Shown here piece by piece: positions 49,543 through 57,676 of a DNA stretch of 64,000 nt. Location: positions 1 to 64,000 of the forward strand of contig JAVKGX010000002.1 of the NCBI GenBank assembly GCA_031432545.1, read 5' to 3'. The stretch comes from Armatimonadota bacterium (GTDB taxonomy: Bacteria; Sysuimicrobiota; Sysuimicrobiia; Sysuimicrobiales; Sysuimicrobiaceae). The position numbers were made by a program, and so were the translations under genes. Numbering within the stretch: the stretch's first letter is position 1; every line of letters starts with the position of its first letter. Under the pieces are notes generated by a model. The model saw only the letters and a program-made list of their open reading frames with translations. It was not told the DNA's origin and ran no database searches.

Positions 49543-49716
49543 CTAAAGGACGACAACTCCCGCTTCTTCTCCTGTCCCTCCCGGGAAGGGCTGTCCGTCA
49601 GCCACAGCAAGAACCACGTCCCCACAGACGTGCTCGCCCGGTACGAGCGGATGCAAGGTCACGGGGCTCTCTACCCCATGGACTGGAACGCCTTCGGCCT
49701 GCCGGCCAAAACGTAG
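49543..49716 (+). pseudogene. Remnant of a second leuS (HIGH region)
   Basis: Just after leuS is a short open frame whose last 50 residues read like the start of another leucyl-tRNA synthetase. CPSREGLSVSHSKNHV followed by TDVLARYERMQGHGALYPMDWNAFGLPAK aligns with the family phrase PSGxGLHVGHxEGYTxTDxLARYxRMQGYNVLxPMGWDAFGLPAE. The HIGH motif is SVSH, so it could not work, and a stop ends it after about 50 codons. Sequence differs from the intact leuS (DAAARYRRMRGFNVLFPIGF), so it is from a different leuS lineage, not a fresh duplicate. It marks the left edge of the accessory island. Confidence 0.7.
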
Positions 49717-49799
49717 CCCTGCCGCGCGGCCGCCACCTACGGGACACGACCCGCGAGCGCGCCGGCAACTACGGCAGCTCGATATCGTCATCGCCCCCC

Positions 49800-49831
49800 G
49801 GTTCCTGGTCGTCGTTCCTGGTACCGGGTAC
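49800..49831 (+). repeat. Intergenic repeat copy B (degenerate)
   Basis: GGTTCCTGGT, then CGTCGTTCCTGGTACC and GGGTACGG: a worn copy of the GGTTCCTGGTACC element. It lies between the leuS remnant and the gntR promoter. Confidence 0.7.
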
Positions 49832-49877
49832 GGGGGAGGGGGCGGCAGACCCCGGAAAACTTTTTGGCGAACCCCCC

Positions 49878-49906
49878 TTGCAGGCGCCGCAGATGTCTGC
49901 TATTAT
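49878..49906 (+). promoter_or_regulatory. Promoter of the gntR operon
   Basis: TTGCAG (49878-49883) and TATTAT (49901-49906), spacer 17. The expected start (about 49913) is only five bases before the ATG, so the message would be leaderless or nearly so. Confidence 0.75.
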
Positions 49907-49917
49907 CACAAACAATC

Positions 49918-50937
49918 ATGAAAACAGATGAATTACCGCTCACCGCATCACACCTGCCGCTGGCCGTAGACGGCCGGCTGCCCGAGCCCCTGCATGCCCA
50001 GCTGGCGGAGCAGATCCGTTGGTTGGTGGCCCTCGAGGAGCTCAAGCCGGGTGACAGGCTGCCCACCGTCCAGGATCTGGCTGACCACTTGCGGGTGCAC
50101 CGGAACACGGTGGCCGCCGTCTACGCGAGCCTGCAGGAGGAAGGCTACTTGGTGTCGCGCCGGGGGGTGGGCACGTTCGTGGCGGAGAGTGAGACGACCC
50201 GGCTGGCGGTGCAGCGGGCGGCGCTGCGGGAGGTGGTCGACCGGGCGCTGGAGCGGGCGGTGGAGTTGGGGTTCACCGCCACGGAGTTCGCCGAGGCGGC
50301 GGCCGCCCGGGCGCGCATGCACGAGGCTAGGAAATCCCAGCGGGCGGTTCTGTTCGTCGAGTGCAACATCCCGGAGATCGAGCAGCACAGCGCTACCCTC
50401 GCCCGCGAGCTCGGTGTGGACGTGGTGGGCGGCCACCTGGACGAGGTCCGCCGGGACCGCGCGGCGTTCCGCCGTCGGGCCGCCGAGGTGGGTTGGGTGG
50501 TGACGACGTTCTTCCACTTCGAGGAGGTCCGGCGCATCGTGGGGCGCAGCGCAGAAGTGGTGGGCGTGGGCGCCGGGCTCGAGATTCGGTTTTTGCGGTC
50601 GCTGGCTCAGCTGCGCGCGGGCACCCGGGTAGCGGTTTGCTGCCTGGACCGCGAGCGGGCCGCGAAGGTTCGCACCCTGGTGGTGGGCGCGGGCGTCCGG
50701 CACCTCAAGATCGCGTCGGTGGGCGTCGACGACCCCGACCGCTTCCGACGCGCCCTGGAGGAGGCGGACGAGGTGTACGTGTCCACCGCCGCCTACCCCG
50801 TGGCGGAGCATTTGGCGGGGAGACAGGCTCGGCTGCGCACGTACCAGATGGAACTTGACCGTGCCAGCGTGGAGATGCTGCGGGCGAGGCTCGCGGAGGC
50901 CCCGCCGGTGTCGGAGGCTCTGCGGAGGCGGGCATGA
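49918..50937 (+). CDS. GntR family transcriptional regulator
   Basis: A 339-aa regulator. The winged-helix domain lies at about residues 18-90 (EPLHAQLAEQIRWLVALEELKPGDRLPTVQDLADHLRVHRNTVAAVYASLQEEGYLVSRRGVGTFV). The C-terminal part, about 230 residues, has a Rossmann-like periplasmic-binding look (RAVLFVECNIPEIEQHSATLARELGVDVV, WVVTTFFHFEEVRRIVG, RVAVCCLDRERAAKVRTLVVGAG) and may bind a small ligand. It is neither the FadR nor the aminotransferase-fused type. Its stop overlaps the next start (ATGA), so it heads a coupled four-gene operon with the EamA exporter and is likely its regulator. Confidence 0.85.
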   Translation: MKTDELPLTASHLPLAVDGRLPEPLHAQLAEQIRWLVALEELKPGDRLPTVQDLADHLRVHRNTVAAVYASLQEEGYLVSRRGVGTFVAESETTRLAVQRAALREVVDRALERAVELGFTATEFAEAAAARARMHEARKSQRAVLFVECNIPEIEQHSATLARELGVDVVGGHLDEVRRDRAAFRRRAAEVGWVVTTFFHFEEVRRIVGRSAEVVGVGAGLEIRFLRSLAQLRAGTRVAVCCLDRERAAKVRTLVVGAGVRHLKIASVGVDDPDRFRRALEEADEVYVSTAAYPVAEHLAGRQARLRTYQMELDRASVEMLRARLAEAPPVSEALRRRA

Positions 50938-51164
50938 GTGCGGGGGCGACGGGGGGTTGGGTAGCGTCGCGGCTGGCGTGTGTCCGGGCGGTACGCCAGA
51001 CCCCGCCAGTTCTGCCAGCCTGTCGGGAGGGAGCGGCACGGCGCATGGTGGACCAGCAGGTTCGGGTACTTCCGTCGGTGGAGAAGCACCTGCCGGTGGG
51101 GTTGTCGTCGTGGACGTCCGTGCTCCGGGCGCCGGAGGGGCGGGAGGGGAAGGAGACGGGATGA
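50934..51164 (+). CDS. Small coupled ORF, 76 aa
   Basis: I do not recognise this protein. Its ATG overlaps the gntR stop as ATGA, and its own TGA overlaps the EamA transporter ATG as ATGA, so it sits exactly in phase for translational coupling at both ends. Codon third positions are GC-rich like real genes here. The sequence is basic, with two cysteines in the first half (SRLACVRAV, VLPACREGA) and no membrane span. It may be a real small protein or a device that couples the flanking genes. Confidence 0.45.
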   Translation: MSAGATGGWVASRLACVRAVRQTPPVLPACREGAARRMVDQQVRVLPSVEKHLPVGLSSWTSVLRAPEGREGKETG

Positions 51165-52099
51165 ACACCGGCCAGGGTATACGGGACGGCCTGGACGTGC
51201 GGGTGTGGCTGGCATTGCTGACCGTGTATTTGGTTTGGGGCGCCACGTACCTAGGAATACGGCTGGCTCTGGAGGGGTTTCCGCCGTTCCTCCTCGGAGC
51301 GGGGCGCTACGCCGTCGCAGGCGTAGCATTGTACGCCTTGCTGCGGGCCCGCGGAAAGCCGGCTCCCACCCCACAGGAGTGGAAGGGCGCGGCCGTGGCG
51401 GGATCGCTGCTGTTCGCGGGGGGAAACGGGCTGGTGACGTTCGCACAGCAGTGGGTGCTGTCCGGGCTTGCGTCCGTGGTCCTGGCCACCGTCCCCCTGT
51501 GGGCTGCGGTGTTCTCCGGGCTGTCGGGGCGGTGGCCGGGCGGGTGGGAGCGGGTGGGCCTGCTGGTGGGATTCACGGGCGTGGTGCTGCTCCAGTGGGA
51601 CCGGGACCTACGCAGCCAGCCGTTCGGCGCGGCCGTACTTTTGGTAGCGGCCGTCCTGTGGGCAGCGGGGTCCGTGTGGAGCCAGCGCACGCGCCTTCCC
51701 TCAGGACCCATGGGGAGCGCAGCTCAGATGCTGGCCGGAGCGGCGGCGCTCCTTGCCCTCTCCGTGCTGAGTGGGGAGCGTGTGGCAGGTCCCCTGCCCG
51801 CCGGCGTGTGGGCAGCTGCCGCATACCTGACGGTGTTCGGGTCCCTGTTGGGTTTCAGCGCGTACGCCTACCTGCTCCGAAGAGTGCGCGCGAGTCTGGC
51901 GACCAGCTACGCGTACGTGAACCCCCTGGTGGCTGTCACGTTGGGGGCGACGGTGTTGGGCGAGAGCATCAGCCCGCAGGGGCTGGGAGGGATGGCGCTG
52001 ATTCTGGCCGGCGTGTCCTTGGTGCTGGTGGGACGGGGCGAGTCCGGCAAACTTGAGCGAGTGCTGGTAGAGGTCACAGACGGTGGAGGTGGGCGGTGA
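51161..52099 (+). CDS. EamA family transporter (drug/metabolite exporter)
   Basis: A ten-helix membrane protein of 312 aa built from two EamA repeats. The first has VWLALLTVYLVWGATYLGIRLALEGFPP, FLLGAGRYAVAGVALY, and AQQWVLSGLASVVLATVPLWAAVFSGL. The second has AAVLLVAAVLWAAGSVWSQR, YLTVFGSLLGFSAYAYLLRRVRASLATSYAYVNPLVAVTLGATVLGE. This is the YedA/RhaT-like group that exports amino acids or metabolites. The ATG follows GGGAAGGAG. The GntR regulator at the head of the operon suggests induction by the exported compound. Confidence 0.9.
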   Translation: MNTGQGIRDGLDVRVWLALLTVYLVWGATYLGIRLALEGFPPFLLGAGRYAVAGVALYALLRARGKPAPTPQEWKGAAVAGSLLFAGGNGLVTFAQQWVLSGLASVVLATVPLWAAVFSGLSGRWPGGWERVGLLVGFTGVVLLQWDRDLRSQPFGAAVLLVAAVLWAAGSVWSQRTRLPSGPMGSAAQMLAGAAALLALSVLSGERVAGPLPAGVWAAAAYLTVFGSLLGFSAYAYLLRRVRASLATSYAYVNPLVAVTLGATVLGESISPQGLGGMALILAGVSLVLVGRGESGKLERVLVEVTDGGGGR

Positions 52100-52302
52100 A
52101 CGGGAACTGGTGGTTGCTGGCGGCACTGGCGGCTCAGCGGATGGAACAGAATCTCCGCGACGCAGAGACTGCGCGGATGGCGCGGCGGGCGGAACCGGCA
52201 CGGATCCGGCGCGACCGAGGGATCAGCGCGCGAAGCGTGCTGTTGGGCGCGTGGGCCGCGCTGGTCGCGGCGGTGCGCGTGGTAGGCAAGGCCGTCTGGT
52301 GA
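52096..52302 (+). CDS. Small protein with a C-terminal membrane segment, 68 aa
   Basis: A short protein with a hydrophobic start (WWLLAALAAQ), an Arg-rich middle (residues 20-46) and a hydrophobic end (VLLGAWAALVAAVRVVG). The GTG start overlaps the transporter stop (GTGA). No family recognised. Being the fourth coupled gene of the gntR operon supports that it is real. It could be a small partner of the EamA exporter. Repeat copy C begins 38 bases after its stop. Confidence 0.5.
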   Translation: MNGNWWLLAALAAQRMEQNLRDAETARMARRAEPARIRRDRGISARSVLLGAWAALVAAVRVVGKAVW

Positions 52303-52339
52303 CCCGACCCGAAAACCGGGCGCCTTGTGTAGTCGTGAC

Positions 52340-52364
52340 GGTTCCTGGTACCGGTTCCAGGTAC
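52340..52364 (+). repeat. Intergenic repeat copy C
   Basis: GGTTCCTGGTACC followed by GGTTCCAGGTAC, one base short of the full 26-bp element and then GGG. It sits between the gntR operon and the decayed reductase operon. Confidence 0.88.
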
Positions 52365-52595
52365 GGGCAGGTGTGCGCAGGCATTCGACCGCCGAGCGTG
52401 ATCCCCCCTCAGTGCGCGTTGCGGCTTGCGGAGAACGCGGGGTCGAAAGCGGCCTTGGTCCCCATCGGGGCCGCCGGGGTGGAGGGCCAGCTCCATACTT
52501 TCGTCCCGCACCCGGATCTCCGCCCAAGCCTGTGCGCCACGTGCTCGCTGGTGGACCGCGGGACCTTCTAGAAAACGTTTTTCTTACACCCACCT

Positions 52596-52642
52596 ATCGG
52601 GTTTTCGCCCGATGGCAGCCTGCCGGGTGTACACCCGATGGC
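52596..52642 (+). promoter_or_regulatory. Dyads upstream of the decayed reductase
   Basis: ATCGGG/CCCGAT around TTTTCG (52596-52613) and a perfect 14-bp palindrome CGGGTGTACACCCG (52624-52637). CCCGATGGC occurs twice, at 52608 and 52634. This could be an old operator pair. The rest of the 52365-52771 gap shows no gene. Confidence 0.4.
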
Positions 52643-52771
52643 GCCGGCCGATTCTGCGACGTACCATGGACCGCCCAGGGAGGATCTAGGGCTCCACCCG
52701 GCTCGAGAGGGACAGCACCCCTGCACGCAGCAGGTGTGGCGGCCTCCGCATTTTCTGACCCACGGGAAGAG

Positions 52772-54350
52772 GTGGATCTGTTGGACCCGACCCTCCGCCT
52801 GACCCGCCGGGAGTTCCTCTCCGCCCTCCCGGTAGCCGCCATCGCAGGCCTGGAACTTCCCGAGACCCTCCTGAGCTTCGCGGTGCTGCAGCCCTCGAGC
52901 CTGGTCTGACCCCGCTCCAGCGCTACCCCAACCGCGACTGGGAGACGGTGTACCGTGAGCTGTACACTCCGGATCTCACCTTCCACCACCTGTGCGCGCC
53001 CAACGACACCCGTGGATGTCTGCTGCGGGCCAGCGTGAAGAACGGGGTGGTGGTGTACGCGGATCCCAGCTTCGGCTACGGCAAGGCCACCGACCTCTAC
53101 GGCAACCAGGCGTCCGCCCGGTGGGACCCACGCATCTGTATCAGCGGGCTCGCGTACGTGCGCCGCTTCTACTCCGACCGCCGCATCAAAGGGCCCGCGG
53201 TGCGCAAGGGCTTCAAGGAGTGGGTGGCCGCGGGAAAGAGGAGTTCGTCCGCGTGAGATGGGACGAGGCGTTCGCGTACGTGGCGAAGGCGCTTGTGAAC
53301 ATCGCACAGACCTACTCCGGAGAACTAGGCAAGCAGCGGCTCCTGCGTCAGGGTTACGACCCCGACATGGTGGAGGCCATGGAGGGAGCTGGCACCCGCA
53401 CCCTCCCTGCACCGCTCCGCAACGCGACCCGGGTCGTGGAACAGGACAGCACGTTCTTCTCCCCGCGGAACAGGACGCCCAGCTGGTGCCCCGCGCCCTG
53501 CGCGAGGCGTGGGACGACTTCGTGGTGTGGGACCGGAACAGCAACTCGCCGAAGGCGGTAACACGGGACCACGTAGGCCGCCACTTCGCGGCCATGGGGT
53601 TGGGTCCGGCCCTGAAGGGCGAGTTCCAGGTCACCCTCCGCGACGGCAAACAGGTGGCCGTGCGGCCCGTGTTCGACCTCCTGAAGCAGTACCTCGTGGA
53701 CACGTGGACCCAGGAGAACACCCACCGCGTCACCGGTGCGCCCCCGGATGCGGTGACGAACCTGGCGCGCCAGATCGCCCAGAACAGGACGAAGACCCTG
53801 TTCGTGACGGGGATGGGCCCAACCACTTCTTCAACTGCGACCTGAAGGACCGCGCCATCATCCTGGTCTCCGCCCTGACCAGCAACGTGGGGCACTTCGG
53901 CGGTACCGTGGGCAGCTACGCCGGCAACTACCGGCTGGCATTGGTCCCCGGCATCGTGCAATACATCAACGAAGACCCCTTCCACCCGGAGCTGAACCCC
54001 GATCGTCCCGCCCGGACTCGGACTTACGTGAAAGGCGAGTCCGCCCACTAGTTCAACTACGACGACCGGCCTCTGCGGTTGGGAACGAAGCAGTTCACCG
54101 GAAAGACCCACATGCCCACACCCACCAAGTCGGCCATGTGGGTCCTCTCCAACTCCATCTTGGGCAACGCCAAGTGAGCCCACAACGTCATCGTGAACAC
54201 CCTCCCCAAGATCGAAATGCTGGTGGTGGCGGACTGGTTCTGGACGGCCACTTGCGAGTACGCGGACGTGGTGTTCGCGGTCGACAGCTGGGCCGAGCGC
54301 AAGCTGCCGGACGTGTACGGGTCGGTCACGAACCCCTTCCTGCAGGCCTG
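52772..54350 (+). pseudogene. Type II DMSO-reductase-family catalytic subunit, decayed
   Basis: Remains of a molybdopterin enzyme related to selenate, chlorate, perchlorate or dimethyl-sulfide-active alpha subunits. A Tat-like signal ([17 protein letters not shown]) is followed by [14 protein letters not shown], the iron-sulfur ligands in [15 protein letters not shown], and [19 protein letters not shown]. Pieces lie in different frames, with shifts near 52903, 53240, 53460 and 53820. A TAG at about 54049 and a TGA near 54176 interrupt the last frame. Later parts include WDEAFAYVAKALVNIAQTYSG, LTSNVGHFGGTVGSYAGNYR and [16 protein letters not shown]. The last few hundred residues are missing: the frame runs directly into the beta subunit near 54350. 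It cannot be active. Confidence 0.85.
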
Positions 54351-55475
54351 GCCGCCCGTTCAAGGGCCGGCGGCCCCAGCGGCAGGCAGCCGCGGTGTTC
54401 GACACCAACAAGTGCATCGCCTGCCAGACCTGCACCATGGCCTGCAAGACCACGTGGACCTCCGGCAAAGGGCAGGAATACATGTTCTGGAACAACGTGG
54501 AGACCAAGCCCTGGGGTTCGTACCCCCTCGCGTGGGACGTCCGCGTCCTCGAGATGCTGGGGCCTCAGGCGTGGGAGGGGAACGTATTCCCGGGTCGGAC
54601 CCTGTTTGAGGCCGCGCCCGGGGGCGAGCGCGCGGTGGGCTACCTGCCCGAGGACCTGGACTACGCGTACCCGAACCGGGAAGAGGACGAGACCAACGTC
54701 CCCATCACGGAGGAGCGCTTCTACCTGCGGCTGCCGCACGACGCGTGGTTCTTCTACCTGCCCCGGATCTGCAACCACTGCACGTACCCCGCCTGCCTGG
54801 CCAGGTGCCCGCGGACGGCCATCTACAAGCGGCCGGAGGACGGCATCGTGCTGCTGGACCAGCAGCGGTGCCGCGGGTACCGGGAGTGCGTGAAGAACTG
54901 CCCGTTCAAGAAGGTCTTGTACAACCACACCACCCGGGTTTCGGAGAAGTGCGTGCTGTGCTTCCCCGCGGTGGAGTGCGGCCTCCAGCCCCGCTGCATG
55001 TGGAACTGCATCGGCAAGATCCGCACCTTCGGGTTCGTGAGCACCCCGGACCGGGCGAGGGCGGACAACCCCGTGGACTTCCTGGTCCACGTGCGGAAGG
55101 TGGCCCTGCCCGTGCTGCCGCAGTTGGGTCTGGAGGCCAACGTCTACTACGTCCCGCCGGTGCACGTAGGAAACGTACGCTTCCTGCAGATGCTCTTCGG
55201 GCCCGGGGTGGAGCCCGCCGTCGCCGCGTACCGGCGGGCCATGGAGGGCAAGGACGACCAGCTCCTGGGCGTGCTGCTGGCGGTGTCCACGGACCGCATC
55301 GTGCACCGCTTCCAGGTGAGACGGGGTCACGCCTACGGCTACGACGAGGGTGGGGAGGAGTTGGTGCGGGTACCGCTCCACGAGCCGACCATGGTCAGAC
55401 CGGAGTACGACCCCCAGCACGGGGCCTACCGGTACAACGGTATGTACGCCTCTTTGAGCGGGGTGCCGTACCGCC
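54350..55475 (+). pseudogene. Type II reductase iron-sulfur (beta) subunit, truncated
   Basis: A four-cluster ferredoxin subunit of the NarH/SerB/DdhB type. The Cys sets read [67 protein letters not shown], and CVLCFPAVECGLQPRCMWNCIGKIR, all intact. The true N-terminus is lost in the junction with the catalytic subunit; a GTG at 54395 could still start a protein at FDTNKC. Near 55475 the frame ends in a shift into the chaperone gene, so the last residues are also lost. The core is well kept, so the operon decayed fairly recently. Confidence 0.8.
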
Positions 55476-55797
55476 CTACGAAGCCAGCCACACCGCCTCG
55501 GAGCTGCACCTCATCGGGGGTCCCAACGTCCAGCAGATCGCGGACGTGGCGGGGTTCTACCGAGCCTTCGGTTTTCAGGCCAGAGGCGAGCGTCCCGATC
55601 ACCTGGGTGCACAACTGGAGTTCTTGGTCTGGGTGTGCACCCAGGAAGCGTACGCCAACCTGACGGGGTGTGCCGAGGACGCCGAGGTGTGTGCCCGTGC
55701 TCGCCACTCGTTCCTCCGCGATCACCTAGCGAGCTGGCTTCAGGTGCTCGGCAGCAAGGTTCAGCAGGCAGCCCGCGACCCGCGTTGCACCATCTGA
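55475..55797 (+). pseudogene. TorD/NarJ-type assembly chaperone fragment
   Basis: In a different frame from the beta subunit: PPYEASHTASELHLIGG, then VQQIADVAGFYRAFGFQARGERPDHLGAQLEFLVWVCTQEAYANL. This matches the TorD-like chaperones that load molybdopterin subunits. Its start is lost in the junction and it ends about 108 residues later, well short of a full chaperone of about 200 residues. It closes the decayed operon; a gamma (haem b) subunit is not seen. Confidence 0.75.
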
Positions 55798-55940
55798 TGG
55801 CTCTGTTGGGCGTCGTGGTACGAGCCGACGCCGCCGAACTGCTCGACGCTTCTGTCCCCCCGCAGGCGCCCGTAGGGTGAGTCCTCCGGGCCGCCACCGA
55901 GCTCATCTCCTCCCCCCTGGTACCTGACCGGCGTGACAGC

Positions 55941-55966
55941 GGTTCCTGGTACCGGTTCCAGGTACC
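55941..55966 (+). repeat. Intergenic repeat copy D
   Basis: A full 26-bp copy: GGTTCCTGGTACC followed by GGTTCCAGGTACC. It is identical to copy E at 61017. It forms a near-palindrome whose only mismatches are two symmetric T-T pairs. It separates the decayed reductase from the CO dehydrogenase operon. Confidence 0.92.
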
Positions 55967-55979
55967 CGGATCTAAATGC

Positions 55980-56013
55980 TTGACGGGCGCCTGCAACTGA
56001 TGCTACCGTTGCA
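55980..56013 (+). promoter_or_regulatory. Promoter and dyad operator of the cox operon
   Basis: TTGACG (55980-55985) with a weak TACCGT (56004-56009) 18 bases on. TGCAAC (55992-55997) and GTTGCA (56008-56013) form a dyad with a 10-base spacer over the -10 region. An activator or repressor could bind here; the HTH domain at the start of the first gene is a candidate. Confidence 0.5.
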
Positions 56014-56033
56014 ACCAAACTAGCGCTACGGCC

Positions 56034-57173
56034 ATGGAGGACTCGTACCTCACGGTACCCGAAGTAGCCCGGCTCCTTCGAGTTCACCGTACCACGGTCT
56101 GGCGCTGGGTCGTCTCCGGGAGGTTGCGTGCGTACCGTGTGGGCGAGCGCACGCTGCGCATCCGCCGCGAAGACGTCGAAGCCTTCCTGCGGCCTACGAC
56201 ACCTTCTCCTCAGCCGGCTCCTCGCGTCACGCAAACCTCCGGGCCCGCGGTACGGTTTCTTTCGGTACGGTCCGTACTTCGCGTCTCAGGGGGGAGGGGA
56301 GCTGGGATGTATCCGCCCAGGTTCGACTACGCAGTACCCACCACGCTGCAGGAAGCGCTGGACATTCTGAGCCGGAGAGGGGACGAGGCCAAGGTCCTGG
56401 CAGGCGGTCAGAGTCTCATACCCCTGATGAAGCTGCGCTTCGCGCAGCCCGCGTGGCTCTTGGACATCAACCGGGTCACCGAGCTCGAGTTCGTCCGCGA
56501 CGGACCCGACGGCTTGAGTGTGGGGGCGCTCGCCCGCCATCGACACCTGGAGCGGTCCGAAGCGGTACGCGCCCGCTACCCCACGGTAGCTGCGTGTGCG
56601 TCCCAGGTGGCCGATCCGCTGGTCCGGAATCTCGGTACACTCGTGGGCAGCCTCTGTCACGCAGACCCCCAAGGCGACTGGGGCGCTGTGGCGGTGGCTA
56701 TGGACGCACAACTGATGATCCGCAGCCTCCGCGGACACCGAATCGTTCCGGCGACGGAGTTCTTCTTGGGACCCCTCACCACCGTTCTGCAGCCGGATGA
56801 GCTGGTTACGGAGGCCCGCTTTCCCGCCGTCCCCGGCCGGATGTTCGGCACCTACCTGAAGCTCGAGCGCAAGGTCGGGGACTTCGCGACGGTGGGGGTG
56901 GCTGTCTTCCTCACGCTGTCGGACGGGCGAGTGGCCCGCGCGGGCATTGGGCTCACCGCCGTCGGGCCCATGTACGTCAAGGCGCGGGGAGCCGAGTCCC
57001 TCCTGCTGGGCCAGGCCCTCACGGACGAACTCGCTGCCGAGGTCGCGCGCAAGGCTGCGGAGGAAGCGGACCCCGCCAGCGACCACCGGGGCAGCGCGCA
57101 CTACAAGCGTCAGGTGGTGCGGGTGTTCGTGCAGCGGGCGCTCCGCCACGCCATGGTGATCAAAGCTGCCTGA
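56034..57173 (+). CDS. coxM: CO dehydrogenase medium subunit fused to an N-terminal HTH domain
   Basis: A 379-aa open frame with two parts. Residues 1-53 are an excisionase/MerR-like helix-turn-helix ([48 protein letters not shown]). After a Pro/Ser linker, residues 92-379 are a normal FAD-binding Cox[68 protein letters not shown], and [20 protein letters not shown]. The ATG at 56307, after GGGAGGGGAGCTGGG, could also start CoxM alone. So the locus may give a fused protein, a separate CoxM, or both. The medium subunit passes electrons from the iron-sulfur subunit to quinone. Confidence 0.85.
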   Translation: MEDSYLTVPEVARLLRVHRTTVWRWVVSGRLRAYRVGERTLRIRREDVEAFLRPTTPSPQPAPRVTQTSGPAVRFLSVRSVLRVSGGRGAGMYPPRFDYAVPTTLQEALDILSRRGDEAKVLAGGQSLIPLMKLRFAQPAWLLDINRVTELEFVRDGPDGLSVGALARHRHLERSEAVRARYPTVAACASQVADPLVRNLGTLVGSLCHADPQGDWGAVAVAMDAQLMIRSLRGHRIVPATEFFLGPLTTVLQPDELVTEARFPAVPGRMFGTYLKLERKVGDFATVGVAVFLTLSDGRVARAGIGLTAVGPMYVKARGAESLLLGQALTDELAAEVARKAAEEADPASDHRGSAHYKRQVVRVFVQRALRHAMVIKAA

Positions 57174-57183
57174 GGAGGATACG

Positions 57184-57672
57184 ATGGAGCGGACCATCAC
57201 GGTTACGGTCAACGGCGTCTCCCACACCGTTGCAGTGGAACCGCGGCTGTTGCTCGTGCACTTCCTGCGGGAGGTGCTGAACCTCACCGGAACCCACATC
57301 GGCTGCGACACCACGTCGTGTGGAGCGTGCACGGTGCTGCTGGACGGGCTGCCCGTCAAGTCGTGCACGTTTTTCGCCGTGCAGGCGGACGGCCGCAGCA
57401 TCACCACGGTGGAGGGTCTGGCACGGGACGGAGAACTGCACCCCATCCAGCAGGGGTTCAAGGAGGAGCACGGGCTGCAGTGCGGGTTCTGCACGCCCGG
57501 GATGATGCTGACGGCGAAGGCGCTGTTGGAAGAGAACCCCGATCCCACCGAAGAGCAGATCCGGTGGGCCATCTCCGGGAACCTCTGCCGGTGCACAGGC
57601 TACCAGAACATCGTGAAGGCCATCCAGTGGGCGGCTCGGCGGTTGCGCGAGCCTGCGGCCGCGGGGAGGTGA
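57184..57672 (+). CDS. coxS: CO dehydrogenase small subunit (2Fe-2S)
   Basis: A 162-aa iron-sulfur subunit. The N-terminal plant-type cluster has Cys 41, 46, 49 and 61 ([16 protein letters not shown] and KSC). The C-terminal four-helix cluster has Cys 100, 103, 135 and 137 ([10 protein letters not shown] and [12 protein letters not shown]). It links the molybdenum site of CoxL to the FAD of CoxM. The ATG has a GAGGA ribosome site. It lies 10 bases after coxM and 4 before coxL, so all three are co-transcribed in the M-S-L order typical of form I enzymes. Confidence 0.96.
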   Translation: MERTITVTVNGVSHTVAVEPRLLLVHFLREVLNLTGTHIGCDTTSCGACTVLLDGLPVKSCTFFAVQADGRSITTVEGLARDGELHPIQQGFKEEHGLQCGFCTPGMMLTAKALLEENPDPTEEQIRWAISGNLCRCTGYQNIVKAIQWAARRLREPAAAGR

Positions 57673-57676
57673 GGGT

